Below are positions 16,732 to 25,145 of a stretch of 64,000 bases of DNA, in pieces; positions within the stretch are counted from its first letter, which is position 1, and every line of letters begins with the position of its first letter. Source of the stretch: Roseibium litorale (GTDB lineage: Bacteria > Pseudomonadota > Alphaproteobacteria > Rhizobiales > Stappiaceae); the NCBI RefSeq assembly GCF_014842915.1, contig NZ_JACYXI010000014.1:1-64000 (forward strand). Direction: 5' to 3'. The notes under the pieces were generated by a model. The model was not told the DNA's origin, did not search any database, and saw only the letters and a program-made list of their open reading frames with translations. The translations under genes were made by a program, and so were the position numbers.

Positions 16732-17808
16732 TTGAGCGCGATTTCTTTGCGGCAGCTCCGCAAGACCTATGGGTCCCTGCAGGTGATCCATGGGGTGGAT
16801 GTCGAGATCGAGAGCGGGGAATTTCTGGTGCTCGTCGGTCCCTCCGGCTGCGGCAAGTCCACGCTGCTCAGGATGATCGCCGGTCTGGAGGAGATCAGCG
16901 GCGGTGAACTGGAAATTTCGGGGCAGGTGGTCAATGCGCTGCCGCCTTCAGAGCGCAACATCGCCATGGTGTTCCAGGACTATGCGCTCTACCCGCACAT
17001 GAGCGTGCGCGAGAACATGGCCTTCGGTCTCAAGATGCGCGGATCGGACACGCCAGCCATCGACAGCCGGGTTGCCAATGCTGCCGATATCCTGAAGATC
17101 CAGCCCTATCTTGACCGGCGGCCGGCCCAGCTTTCCGGCGGCCAGCGCCAGCGTGTCGCCATGGGCCGCGCCATTGTGCGGGAACCGGCCGCCTTCCTGT
17201 TCGATGAGCCCCTGTCCAATCTGGATGCGGCCCTGCGGGTCGAGATGCGTCTCGAAATCGCCAAGCTGCACAAGCGGATGAAGGCGACCACTGTCTATGT
17301 CACCCATGATCAGGTCGAGGCCATGACCCTGGCCGACCGGATCGTGGTCATGAATGGCGGCGTGATCGAGCAGATCGGCGCCCCGCTCGACCTCTATCAC
17401 AAGCCCGCCAGCCTGTTCGTTGCCCGCTTCATCGGCAGCCCGACCATGAACACGGTCGCCGCCGATATCCAGCCGGATGGCGCGGGCGGCACGACGATCA
17501 CTGCGCTTGGATCAACGTTCCGGATTGAAGGCACCGGCTTGCCAACGGGGGAAGTCACCTTCGGCATCCGCCCGAACGATCTGAGGCCCTGTGCTACGGA
17601 AGAGGCCTGGTTCACCGGCGAGATTTCCGTCGCCGAGCGGCTCGGCAGCCAGACCTTTCTCTATGTCGAGCTCGGAGACGGCCAGATGTTTTCCGTCGAG
17701 ATCGACCGCAACGCGGATGTCACCGTCGGCGATCAGATCCACCTCGCCGGCGATCCGTCCGCCATCCACCTCTTCGACAAAACCTCCGGCCGCCGCCTGA
17801 ACGCCTGA
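16732..17808 (+). CDS. Carbohydrate ABC transporter ATPase (MalK/UgpC type)
   Basis: The 358-residue protein carries Walker A GPSGCGKST, Q-loop (FQDYALYPHMSV), signature LSGGQRQRVAMGRA, Walker B FLFDEPLSNLD, the switch His (VYVTHDQ) and a C-terminal OB-fold regulatory domain of about 120 residues. It energises the permeases encoded on the other strand at 11.8-13.6 kb. The start is TTG 16732 with GGGAGGAC upstream; the nearby ATG is followed at once by a stop. Separating the ATPase from its permeases across a divergent promoter is less common, but both sides can share the regulator site. Confidence 0.9.
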   Translation: MSAISLRQLRKTYGSLQVIHGVDVEIESGEFLVLVGPSGCGKSTLLRMIAGLEEISGGELEISGQVVNALPPSERNIAMVFQDYALYPHMSVRENMAFGLKMRGSDTPAIDSRVANAADILKIQPYLDRRPAQLSGGQRQRVAMGRAIVREPAAFLFDEPLSNLDAALRVEMRLEIAKLHKRMKATTVYVTHDQVEAMTLADRIVVMNGGVIEQIGAPLDLYHKPASLFVARFIGSPTMNTVAADIQPDGAGGTTITALGSTFRIEGTGLPTGEVTFGIRPNDLRPCATEEAWFTGEISVAERLGSQTFLYVELGDGQMFSVEIDRNADVTVGDQIHLAGDPSAIHLFDKTSGRRLNA

Positions 17809-17839
17809 TCTGGAAGGGGGGGAGAAGGGCACGGGCCTG

Positions 17840-17859
17840 CCCCGGACATCGATCCGGGG
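17840..17859. repeat. Short GC-rich palindrome after the ATPase gene
   Basis: CCCCGGA (17840-17846) pairs with TCCGGGG (17853-17859) around a CATCGA centre. It resembles the short dispersed palindromes common between genes in alphaproteobacteria, and may also help end the ATPase transcript. Confidence 0.5.
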
Positions 17860-17977
17860 ACTCATGCCGTTCCGTCTCCTGAAAGCAAAGCTTTTCTGCG
17901 AGGCCAGGTTACGGCGTGGATGCCATCGTCAAGCCATGGCAAGACGGAGGAGAGGTGGTGCCCCTTATCCCCTCGGC

Positions 17978-18106
17978 GTCATCCCGGTCAAGCGAAGCGC
18001 GAGCCGGGACCGGTGAGCCGGAAGATCATTGGTTTTTGAACCGTTCAATGCCGATAGACCCAGGCTCACCGATCCCGCATCTCTGCTTCGCTGCGTGCGG
18101 GATGAC
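17978..18106. repeat. Inverted pair of REP-like intergenic repeats
   Basis: The left copy begins GTCATCCCG (17978-17986) and ends GGTGAGCC (18012-18019). The right copy, on the other strand, begins GTCATCCCG (18106-18098) and ends GGTGAGCC (18070-18063). The copies are about 42-44 bases, share AGCGAAGC and related internal blocks, and flank a 43-base centre. The 17809-18133 gap contains no gene. The structure can fold into one large hairpin and looks like a BIME/REP unit. Confidence 0.65.
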
Positions 18107-18133
18107 GATTTGAGAGTTTTGTCCTCAATCTCC

Positions 18134-19420
18134 TTACCGTCCAAACCCTGCCGTGTAGGGCAGCCAGGTGGCGAGGCTGGGGAAGGCGATGAGGAGAGCG
18201 AGGCTGACAATCATCAGCAGCACGAAGGGCGAGGCGCCCTTGACCACTTCCGACAGGGGCGCGTTGGTGATGCCCTTGATGACGAAGAGGTTCATGCCCA
18301 CCGGCGGGGTGATCAGCGCCAGCTCCAGGTTGACCATCAAGAGCACGCCGTACCAGACCGGGTCGATCCCCAGATGGATCATCGTCGGCAGCAGGATCGG
18401 CGTGGTGATCAGGATGATGGCGATCGATTCCAGGAACATGCCCAGAATGAAGATCAGCACCATGACCGCCAGGATGAAGCCGGTGGCCGACAGGCCCATG
18501 CCGGCCACCATTTCGGTGATGGCAACGGGCAGGCGGATGATCGTGATCGCATGACCGAAGACCGCCGCACCCGCGATGATCATGAACACCATCATGGAGG
18601 TGCGCATGGTCTGGATGGCGCAGTCGAACAGCAGCTTCCACGAGAAGTTCCGGTAGACGAAGACAGCGATCACCAGTGCGTAGATCGAGCCTGCGGCAGC
18701 TGCCTCGGAGGCGGTGAAGATGCCGAAATAGATCCCGCCCATCACCACCGGCGGCGCCAGCAGGGCCCAGATCGAGCGCCGGATCGAGGCGGTCGCCTCC
18801 TGCCAGCCCGCCCATTCGGGCGAGGAAACCGCCGGGCGGCGGGAGGCCTGGATCATGCAGAAGACCGCGAAGATCAGCGCAATCATCAGGCCGGGAATGA
18901 TGCCGGCCAGGAACAGGGCGCCGATGGAGGCTTCCGACACGATGGCATAGAGGATCATCGGGCCCGAGGGCGGAATGAGAATGCCGAGCGTGCCGCCTGC
19001 GGCAATCACACCGAGCGCGTCCCGCTCCGGATAGCCGAAGCGCTTCATCTGCGGGATGGAGCTGGCGCCAATGGACAGGGCGGTTGCGACCGACGAGCCG
19101 GAAATGGCGGCAAACACCGTGCAGGCAGCGACCGTCGCGACTCCAAGCCCGCCGCGGATATGGCCGATGACCGTGTTGGTCATGTCATAGAGGTCTTCGA
19201 TCACCTTCGCCTTGATCATGACCTGGGCCATGAAGACGAAGAGCGGAATGGTCGTCAGCGTGGAGAGGTTGAGCGTGGAGAAGATCACGTCGGAGACAGC
19301 CCACAACTTGCCCTCATAGATCCACAGGATCGCGCTGCCCATGAGGCCAAGCGCGGCAAAGATCGGGATGCCGGTCAGGAGCAGGGCAATCAGCGCGGCG
19401 AAAATCAGAAGGGTCGTCAA
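18134..19420 (-). CDS. TRAP transporter large permease (DctM family)
   Basis: This ~428-residue protein has the 12-13 membrane helices of DctM proteins, with family segments IPLFVFMAQVM, FAAISGSSVATALSIG, GTLGILIPPSGPMILY and LITPPVGMNLFVI. Translation probably starts at TTG 19420, with GGAG 7 bases upstream and a 4-base overlap with the small-subunit stop; reading further upstream only shadows that gene. With the DctQ and DctP partners it forms a sodium-driven importer, usually for carboxylates. The neighbouring CoA-transferase and lyase suggest a dicarboxylate. Confidence 0.92.
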   Translation of the reverse strand: MTTLLIFAALIALLLTGIPIFAALGLMGSAILWIYEGKLWAVSDVIFSTLNLSTLTTIPLFVFMAQVMIKAKVIEDLYDMTNTVIGHIRGGLGVATVAACTVFAAISGSSVATALSIGASSIPQMKRFGYPERDALGVIAAGGTLGILIPPSGPMILYAIVSEASIGALFLAGIIPGLMIALIFAVFCMIQASRRPAVSSPEWAGWQEATASIRRSIWALLAPPVVMGGIYFGIFTASEAAAAGSIYALVIAVFVYRNFSWKLLFDCAIQTMRTSMMVFMIIAGAAVFGHAITIIRLPVAITEMVAGMGLSATGFILAVMVLIFILGMFLESIAIILITTPILLPTMIHLGIDPVWYGVLLMVNLELALITPPVGMNLFVIKGITNAPLSEVVKGASPFVLLMIVSLALLIAFPSLATWLPYTAGFGR

Positions 19421-19944
19421 GAGGCGCTCCTTCCCATGAAGACCTGGATCAGGCGGCCGAAGGCGGCCAGGCCCAGCAGGACCGCGCCAAGAACCAGGGC
19501 GGATTGCGGGATCCACATGGGCGTTTCCAGATACCCGGCGGAATAGGATTCAAAATCGCGGGAGAAGCTGGCCGTGTGCCATCCGGTCACGCCAAGGATC
19601 AGCGCGAAGGCCAGCACGCTGGCGTGATACAGCACCCCGGAAATATGCCTCAGGGCCGGTATGCGGGACGAGCGCAGGAAGTCTATCGCGATGTGATCAC
19701 CGCGCCGGTAGGCTTCCGCCGCCCCGGCCATGACGAGAGACACCACCAGATAGCCGGTGAATTCCTCCGCGCCGCGGAACGGGTTGCCCAGGGCATAGCG
19801 GCCGATCACATTGACCGTCGTCACCGCGAGCATCACCAGTATGAGACCTGCGCTTAGCACTCCGCCGGCGCGGATGATCAGATCGATCCCCAACGGCAGA
19901 CGAGAGGTGGATTGCTCCACCTCTCCCTGATGTGGCTTGCTCAT
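19417..19944 (-). CDS. TRAP transporter small permease (DctQ family)
   Basis: The 175-residue protein has four predicted membrane helices and the DctQ hallmark (NVIGRYALGNPFRGAEEFTGYLVV), followed by the RRGDHIAIDFL loop. It sits between the binding-protein gene (7-base gap) and the large permease (4-base overlap), the usual P-Q-M order. It bridges the binding protein and DctM in the membrane. Confidence 0.9.
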   Translation of the reverse strand: MSKPHQGEVEQSTSRLPLGIDLIIRAGGVLSAGLILVMLAVTTVNVIGRYALGNPFRGAEEFTGYLVVSLVMAGAAEAYRRGDHIAIDFLRSSRIPALRHISGVLYHASVLAFALILGVTGWHTASFSRDFESYSAGYLETPMWIPQSALVLGAVLLGLAAFGRLIQVFMGRSAS

Positions 19945-19951
19945 CGCGCGC

Positions 19952-20944
19952 TTACTGCAGCTTTTCGATCAGCTCGAGCAGCTTGGCACCGTCTTCGCCG
20001 GTTTCCTTGGCAAACTCGGCGTCAAAGGCTGGCTTCATGACCGCCTTCAGGGCCGCGTTTTCCTCATCCGTGGCGATGTAGACCTGAACGCCCTTTTCTT
20101 CCAGCTGCTTGGGAGCGGCGGCTGCCGCTTCCTGCGAGGCTTCCAGCGCCCAGCCGGCAGCTTCGATGCCAGCCTGTTCAATGGCTGCCTTCGACTTGCC
20201 GGACAGGCCCGCATACCAGGACGGGTTCACATAGCCATGCAGATAGGCGGCCAGAACCGGAACCACGGTGAAGTGATCCTGCACTTCATAGTATTTGCGG
20301 GAATAGCCAGCGGCCACGTCGGTCACGGCGGCGTCAATGGTGCCGGTTGCCAGCGCCTGATAGACTTCGGAGCCCGGCATTGCGACGGTGCTTGCGCCCA
20401 TGGCGGTCAGGCCGGAGTCAAAGGCCTTGTTCAGGCCGCGCATCTTGATGCCCTGGAAATCGGCCGGAGCCTTCAGGAAACGGCCCTTGGTGGTGAAGAC
20501 CGAGGTGTTGGTCTGGAACATCCAGACAATGTTGTGAACGCCCTTGTCTTCCAGCTTTTCTTCCAGAAGCTTGGCAGCGTCAGAGGTCGGCCACTTCTTC
20601 CATGCGTCGATGGAGGACATGGTGTAGGGCCCAAGCGTCACGTTCATCAGCGGCAGGGTCTTGCCCCACTGGAAGTTCAGCGAGAAGGCGCATTCGATAT
20701 CGCCCTTGGCGACGGAGATGATGTTGTCGTTGGCCTTGACCAGGCTGTCCGCGCCAAAGACCTGGACGTCGATTTCACCGTCGGACAGCTTTTCCACTTC
20801 CGCGGCCCAGCGGTCGACGACCTTGGCGATGTGGTGCGCGGGCGGCAGCTGGTGGCTGCAGCGCATTTCGGTCGCGGCAGATGCGATGGTTGCGGTCGAT
20901 GCGGACAGGACCAGAGCCAGTCCAAGTGCTTTCAATGTTCTCAT
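19952..20944 (-). CDS. TRAP transporter substrate-binding protein (DctP family)
   Basis: The 330-residue protein has a signal peptide (MRTLKALGLALVLSASTATIASA), and the mature chain has the DctP fold: KVVDRWAAEVEKLSDGEIDVQVF near the start and the FQGIKMRGLNKAFDSGLTAMGA hinge region with its conserved arginine, which contacts a substrate carboxylate. ATG 20944 is preceded by GGGAGGAAAG; an upstream ATG at 20971 would disrupt the signal peptide. It delivers the ligand for the CoA-transferase/lyase pathway encoded just upstream in the operon. Confidence 0.9.
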   Translation of the reverse strand: MRTLKALGLALVLSASTATIASAATEMRCSHQLPPAHHIAKVVDRWAAEVEKLSDGEIDVQVFGADSLVKANDNIISVAKGDIECAFSLNFQWGKTLPLMNVTLGPYTMSSIDAWKKWPTSDAAKLLEEKLEDKGVHNIVWMFQTNTSVFTTKGRFLKAPADFQGIKMRGLNKAFDSGLTAMGASTVAMPGSEVYQALATGTIDAAVTDVAAGYSRKYYEVQDHFTVVPVLAAYLHGYVNPSWYAGLSGKSKAAIEQAGIEAAGWALEASQEAAAAAPKQLEEKGVQVYIATDEENAALKAVMKPAFDAEFAKETGEDGAKLLELIEKLQ

Positions 20945-21017
20945 TCTTTCCTCCCAGAGTTTTATTGGCATTTTTCAACCATGCCCCTGACCGCTCCCAC
21001 ATGTCAGGGGGCATTTC

Positions 21018-21977
21018 TCAGGCGCGCCACTCCATGTTTTGCGGTGGCCCGGATTTCGCCAGAGCGCCGTAGAACACGTCTTCTGGCATGGACCCTTCCG
21101 CAACCTGCCGGGCGGCGGCAAGGCCGGTCAGGTCGATCCCTGTTCTGAAACCCATGGTTTCACACAGATAAACCAGATCCTCAAAAACCACATTCCCGGT
21201 TGCACCGGGCGCAAACGGGCAGCCGCCCAGCCCGCCAAGAGAGCCATCCAGAACCCGGGCTCCGTTGTCGAGAGCCGCTGCCGCATTGGCGATGCCCATG
21301 CCACGCGTGTCATGCAGATGCAGGATGAAGGGCCTGTTCCCGCAGAGCCTGTCCAGCGCTGCCGACAGCTGACCAACCTGCCTGGGCCCGGCGTAGCCGA
21401 CCGTATCAGCGGCGCCCACGATATCCGCACCGGCGGCCAGGCAGTCCTCCGCCAGGCGCAGCACCTCTTCGGGGGCGACCGCACCGGAAATCGAGCAGCC
21501 GAAGGACATGGCAAGCCCGGCATTGACGATCTTGCCGGGCGCAACGGCATCGCGCATCTCCGCCACGCGGCGGACCAGCCCCACAGCCTCGGCACGCGAG
21601 CGGCGCATATTGGCTTGGCTGTGCTCCTCCGTGGCCGAGACTACGCAGACGATTTCGCCAACGGCGGTTTGCACCGCCTCTTCCGCGCCCCGTTCATTCA
21701 GGGCGAGCGCTGCGGAATGACCGCCTTCCAGCGCCGCGACAGCCTCCACCATCTGGCGCACATCGGCAAACTGGGGGAAGCGGGTGGGGGGAAGAAACGA
21801 GCCAATTTCGAAATGGCGCACACCGGCGCCATGCTCGTGATGCAGCCAGGCGCGCTTGGCGGCGCTGTCCGGAAAGGTCTTCACCAGCTGCAGCCCGTCG
21901 CGCAGACCGACTTCGCGCAGGGTGACCCGGTCAGAGGGGTAAATGCGTTCTCTTCTGTCCCCTGTGGCACCCATCAC
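21018..21977 (-). CDS. HMG-CoA-lyase-family enzyme
   Basis: The 319-residue TIM-barrel protein has the HMG-CoA lyase/citramalyl-lyase landmarks: LREVGLRDGLQ for metal and substrate, SFGCSISG, LHLHDTRGMGIANAAAAL with the metal His pair, and GGLGGCPFAPGATGNV with the flexible-loop cysteine. It would cleave a 3-hydroxy-3-methyl-acyl-CoA to acetyl-CoA or pyruvate plus an oxoacid. The gene overlaps the CoA-transferase stop by 4 bases, so activation and cleavage are probably consecutive. Hydroxymethylglutarate and citramalate are both possible starting acids. Confidence 0.85.
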   Translation of the reverse strand: MMGATGDRRERIYPSDRVTLREVGLRDGLQLVKTFPDSAAKRAWLHHEHGAGVRHFEIGSFLPPTRFPQFADVRQMVEAVAALEGGHSAALALNERGAEEAVQTAVGEIVCVVSATEEHSQANMRRSRAEAVGLVRRVAEMRDAVAPGKIVNAGLAMSFGCSISGAVAPEEVLRLAEDCLAAGADIVGAADTVGYAGPRQVGQLSAALDRLCGNRPFILHLHDTRGMGIANAAAALDNGARVLDGSLGGLGGCPFAPGATGNVVFEDLVYLCETMGFRTGIDLTGLAAARQVAEGSMPEDVFYGALAKSGPPQNMEWRA

Positions 21978-23161
21978 GCGGTTTCCTTCACGCCGCCGGT
22001 TACCGCCGCAATCGCTGCCTCATCCAGCCCGATGCTGGTGAGGACCGTGGTGGTGTCCGCGCCAACCCCGGCAATGTCGAGGCCGAAAGGTTCGGGCGCA
22101 GCGCCATCCACCTCAATGGGGAAGCCCGGCGCGCGGAAGGTCTGGCCCTCGGGCAATCTCGACGCATAAAGGCCGCCCGGCCGGTTGACATGCGGGTCCT
22201 GATACATTTCCGCAGGCCGGTGAATGGGGGAGAAGGGAATGCCCGCCGGCTCGAAGGCCGCAATCAGGCTGTCGAAATCATGTTTGCGCACGGCCTCGGC
22301 CACCACCGGAATGGTCCAGTCTCGGGCGCCGATCTGATCCATGCGGGTCTGCAGGCGCGGATCGTCCTTCAGGGCGCCAAGGCCGAGCAGGCCGCACAGG
22401 ATCGCCCATTGGCCTTCGGTGACGGCACCGATGAAGATCTGGCGGTTGTCGCGGGTCTCGAAGATGTCATAGACCGGCCAGGAGAATTCACGCTCCGGCA
22501 TGGGCGGGGCCTCGCGGCCCTCGATGTCATATTGCACCATGTGCTGGGCCACGAGCAGCAGGCAGTTCTCGAACAGGCCGACGCGCACCGCGTGGCCCTT
22601 GCCGTCCTTCTGCCGCTGGATCAGCGCGCCGAGCACGCCGAAGGCGCCGAACAGCCCGCCCATGATATCATTTGCGGACGAGCCGATGCGCAGCGGCCGG
22701 CCGGTCGGGCCGGTCATATAGGCCATGCCGGTCATCATCTGGACGACCTCGTCCATCGCCGTACGGTTCTCGTAAGGGCCCTTCAGGAACCCCTTGCAGG
22801 AAGCGACGATCAGCGCGGGGTGGCGCTTGCGCAGCTCGGCGGCGGAAAAGGCCATCTTGGCGAGGGATTCGTCGCGGAAATTTTCCAGGAAGACATCGGC
22901 GGTCGCGATCAGCTTGTCCAGCGCATCGCGTCCTTCGGCCGTCTTCAGATCCAGGGTGATCGACCGCTTGCCGCGGTTGAAGGTCGGATAGAAGCCCCGT
23001 CCCATGCCGGTCAGGTGCCGGGTCTTGTCGCCCTCCGGCGGCTCCACCTTGATCACTTCAGCCCCGAGAAAGCCGAGGAACATGCCGCAGGACGGCCCCA
23101 TGATCATGTGGCTCATCTCGACGACGCGGATTCCCTCCAGCGGCTTAAAGGCATCAGACAT
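21974..23161 (-). CDS. Class III (CaiB/BaiF-type) CoA-transferase
   Basis: The 395-residue protein matches family III CoA-transferases: N-terminal LEGIRVVEMSHMIMGP, GFYPTFNRGKRSITLDLK, and the catalytic Asp in TAMDEVVQMMTGM (about residue 164). It would move CoA, typically from succinyl-CoA, to a free acid. It leads the operon followed by an HMG-CoA-lyase-type gene and a TRAP importer, which together give uptake, activation and cleavage of one branched hydroxy acid. The LysR gene starts 89 bases away on the other strand. Confidence 0.88.
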   Translation of the reverse strand: MSDAFKPLEGIRVVEMSHMIMGPSCGMFLGFLGAEVIKVEPPEGDKTRHLTGMGRGFYPTFNRGKRSITLDLKTAEGRDALDKLIATADVFLENFRDESLAKMAFSAAELRKRHPALIVASCKGFLKGPYENRTAMDEVVQMMTGMAYMTGPTGRPLRIGSSANDIMGGLFGAFGVLGALIQRQKDGKGHAVRVGLFENCLLLVAQHMVQYDIEGREAPPMPEREFSWPVYDIFETRDNRQIFIGAVTEGQWAILCGLLGLGALKDDPRLQTRMDQIGARDWTIPVVAEAVRKHDFDSLIAAFEPAGIPFSPIHRPAEMYQDPHVNRPGGLYASRLPEGQTFRAPGFPIEVDGAAPEPFGLDIAGVGADTTTVLTSIGLDEAAIAAVTGGVKETA

Positions 23162-23206
23162 CTATGGTTCCTCCTGAAGGAACCCTAGCCAAGGCTTCTC
23201 CATCGA

Positions 23207-23231
23207 GATATTACAATGTTTCGATAATATC
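23207..23231. promoter_or_regulatory. Candidate LysR operator between CoA-transferase and LysR genes
   Basis: GATATTA (23207-23213) and TAATATC (23225-23231) are perfect inverted arms with an 11-base spacer. An AT-rich dyad of this size in a divergent lysR promoter is the expected activator binding site. Confidence 0.6.
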
Positions 23232-23250
23232 ATTCTGATTTATAGAACGC

Positions 23251-24180
23251 ATGGACAGCCGCCAGCTCCGCTACTTTGCCGCCATCTTCGAGCACCGTAA
23301 CCTGTCCAGCGCGGCGGCGACCCTGCGTGTGGCCGCCTCGGCGCTGAGCCATCACCTGTCCAATCTGGAAGCGGAACTTGGGTGTGTCCTGTTCGACCGC
23401 AAGCCGCGCGGCATGGAGCCGACGGCGGCGGGCCACCGGCTATACGACCACGCCCGGGTGATCCTGAAGTCGATCAGCGCGGCGGAAGCGGACCTGCGCC
23501 AGGCGGGCGGCAAGATCGCCGGTGCCGTGTCCGTGGGGATGGCCTATTCCGTGGTGAAGGCCATCGGCGTCGACCTGGCCCGCCGGGTGCTGAGCGACTA
23601 TCCCCATGTGGATCTGGCTTTGACGGAAAGCCTGTCCGGGGCGACGCTGGCGAGCCTCATGGCCTCGGACGTCGACATTGCGATGGTCTATAATCCGCCG
23701 GCAGATCCGCAACTGCGCATGCGGGCCGTTCTTGACGAGCGCCTGGTGCTGGTGGGCAAGCCCGGGATCATTGGCGGGAGCCTGGAGCCGATCCCCTTCA
23801 ATGAGGTGCTGGACCTGCCTCTCATTCTTCTGCGCCAGGGGGTTTCGGCCCGGGCGATCCTGGATGACATGAGCCTTCTGAAAAAGATCGAAAGCCGGGC
23901 GAAGCTGCAAATGAACTCTGTTCAGGCGATTGCCGGTTCGCTGGAGGCGGGCCTTGGCTGCGTGATCGGCAACAAGCTGTTCATGGCGGACCAGATTGCC
24001 CGGGGCGATGTCCATGTGCGCCCGATCACTGACCCGGTCCTGACCCGCACGCTTTATCTCTGCGAACTCACCAGCCGCCCGCCGACCTTCGCCATGGAAG
24101 CCATCCGCAATCTCATCCTCGACCTCACCCGCACCGCCGTGCGCAACGGCAAATGGGAAGGAACACTGATCGGGGAGTGA
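23251..24180 (+). CDS. LysR-family transcriptional regulator
   Basis: The 309-residue protein has the LysR N-terminal helix-turn-helix (MDSRQLRYFAAIFEHRNLSSAAATLRVAASALSHHLSNLEAELG) and the two-lobed effector domain from about residue 90. It is divergent from the CoA-transferase/lyase/TRAP operon and most likely activates it in response to the imported acid or its CoA ester. It also represses itself if it binds the dyad at 23207-23231. No second target is visible nearby. Confidence 0.88.
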   Translation: MDSRQLRYFAAIFEHRNLSSAAATLRVAASALSHHLSNLEAELGCVLFDRKPRGMEPTAAGHRLYDHARVILKSISAAEADLRQAGGKIAGAVSVGMAYSVVKAIGVDLARRVLSDYPHVDLALTESLSGATLASLMASDVDIAMVYNPPADPQLRMRAVLDERLVLVGKPGIIGGSLEPIPFNEVLDLPLILLRQGVSARAILDDMSLLKKIESRAKLQMNSVQAIAGSLEAGLGCVIGNKLFMADQIARGDVHVRPITDPVLTRTLYLCELTSRPPTFAMEAIRNLILDLTRTAVRNGKWEGTLIGE

Positions 24181-24325
24181 GAGAAGAAACCGTGACGCTC
24201 CTCCTCAACGCGTTGAAAGAGAAACCGGACGAATAGAGATTTTGTCTTGTTGATCTGGCCTCACAGTAGACTAAAAGCGGAAGTTCCAGAAATTTTTCAA
24301 TAATATCAATAGCTCTCTTGTCATG

Positions 24326-24381
24326 ACCTGACCGGGGTTCTAGTCAGGTGGCCGGGCGTGTCCGTCTTCAATTCGGGACAC
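24326..24381. other. Two tandem stem-loops in a gene-free stretch
   Basis: In the 24181-24497 gap, ACCTGAC (24326-24332) pairs with GTCAGGT (24343-24349), and GTGTCC (24358-24363) with GGACAC (24376-24381). They may be the LysR-gene terminator region, a 5' leader of the next gene or a small RNA. Neither hairpin has a good T-tract and no further signal is seen. Confidence 0.35.
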
Positions 24382-24497
24382 ACTTTCTGCCGCGTGCGGA
24401 TTTCTTGGGGCAGCAAAGGGCTGGCCTTCGCAAGACGGATTGCAGCCCGGGCAACTTGGGTAGTCCGGGCAATTGAGGAAGTTGGGGGGAATTTGGA

Positions 24498-25031
24498 ATG
24501 ATTTTGAGACGTCTTGCTTTGATGCTGGCCTTGCTGCCGGTCACGCCTGCGGCGGCGGAGCCTTTCTCCAGCGGGGACTGGGAAGCAGCAAAAATTGGCG
24601 GGAAATGCCTCGTCTACACCAACAGGTCAGCCCGGGACACCTCCGGCTCCCTGCAATTCAGCTTTGATGTCAAAGGCTATAACGCGGACTTCAGCTACGA
24701 ATACGAGCCCTACACGGCCAATGAAGACGCACCCTGGAGCGACACAGACACGGTTCTGATCTCGGTCGACGATGAGGAAATCTGGCTGGGAGAAGAAATG
24801 TCTCCCGTTGGCCAGTCCAATCCGAACCGCCTGTCGATGACCTCCGGCTTCGTCAAGGACATGGTAGCGGCTGTCGCGAAGGCCGGGCAGATGATCGACA
24901 TATCGGTCGAGCGGGAGAGCCTCGGCGAAACCTGGCTCTATGGCCGCTTCTCGCCTGCCGGCTTCAAGGAAAGCCTCTCGAAGGCTGCCGAAATGTGCGA
25001 TTTCGACCCAGCCAAGCTGCCAGAATCCTGA
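24498..25031 (+). CDS. Secreted protein of unknown function
   Basis: The 177-residue product has a clear signal peptide (MILRRLALMLALLPVTPAAA). The mature part begins EPFSSGDWEAAKIGGKCLVYTNRSARDTSGSLQFSFD and contains only two cysteines (CLVYTN and MCDF), which could form a disulfide. The fold looks like a small periplasmic beta protein, somewhat reminiscent of invasion-associated-locus-B-like proteins, but no signature is decisive. It stands alone, with a LysR gene upstream and a convergent metallohydrolase gene downstream, so context gives no function. Confidence 0.65.
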   Translation: MILRRLALMLALLPVTPAAAEPFSSGDWEAAKIGGKCLVYTNRSARDTSGSLQFSFDVKGYNADFSYEYEPYTANEDAPWSDTDTVLISVDDEEIWLGEEMSPVGQSNPNRLSMTSGFVKDMVAAVAKAGQMIDISVERESLGETWLYGRFSPAGFKESLSKAAEMCDFDPAKLPES

Positions 25032-25145
25032 TCTGGTCAGATCTGGCCTGGTCGTGCCTTTCCAGATCGTCCGGCGGCACCCGATGCAGGTGCCGCCGCG
25101 CGGCTTCAGCCACCCGGGAATTTCAACCGGTGTTCAAACGCCCGG

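Noticed and set aside
18029-19546. 505-codon open frame on the plus strand across the first TRAP permease
   Set aside because: Antisense shadow; repetitive His/Asp/Arg/Gln composition without any family signature.
24498-25031. Assignment of the secreted protein to the invasion-associated-locus-B family
   Set aside because: Only general similarity in length, signal peptide and two cysteines; no decisive motif.
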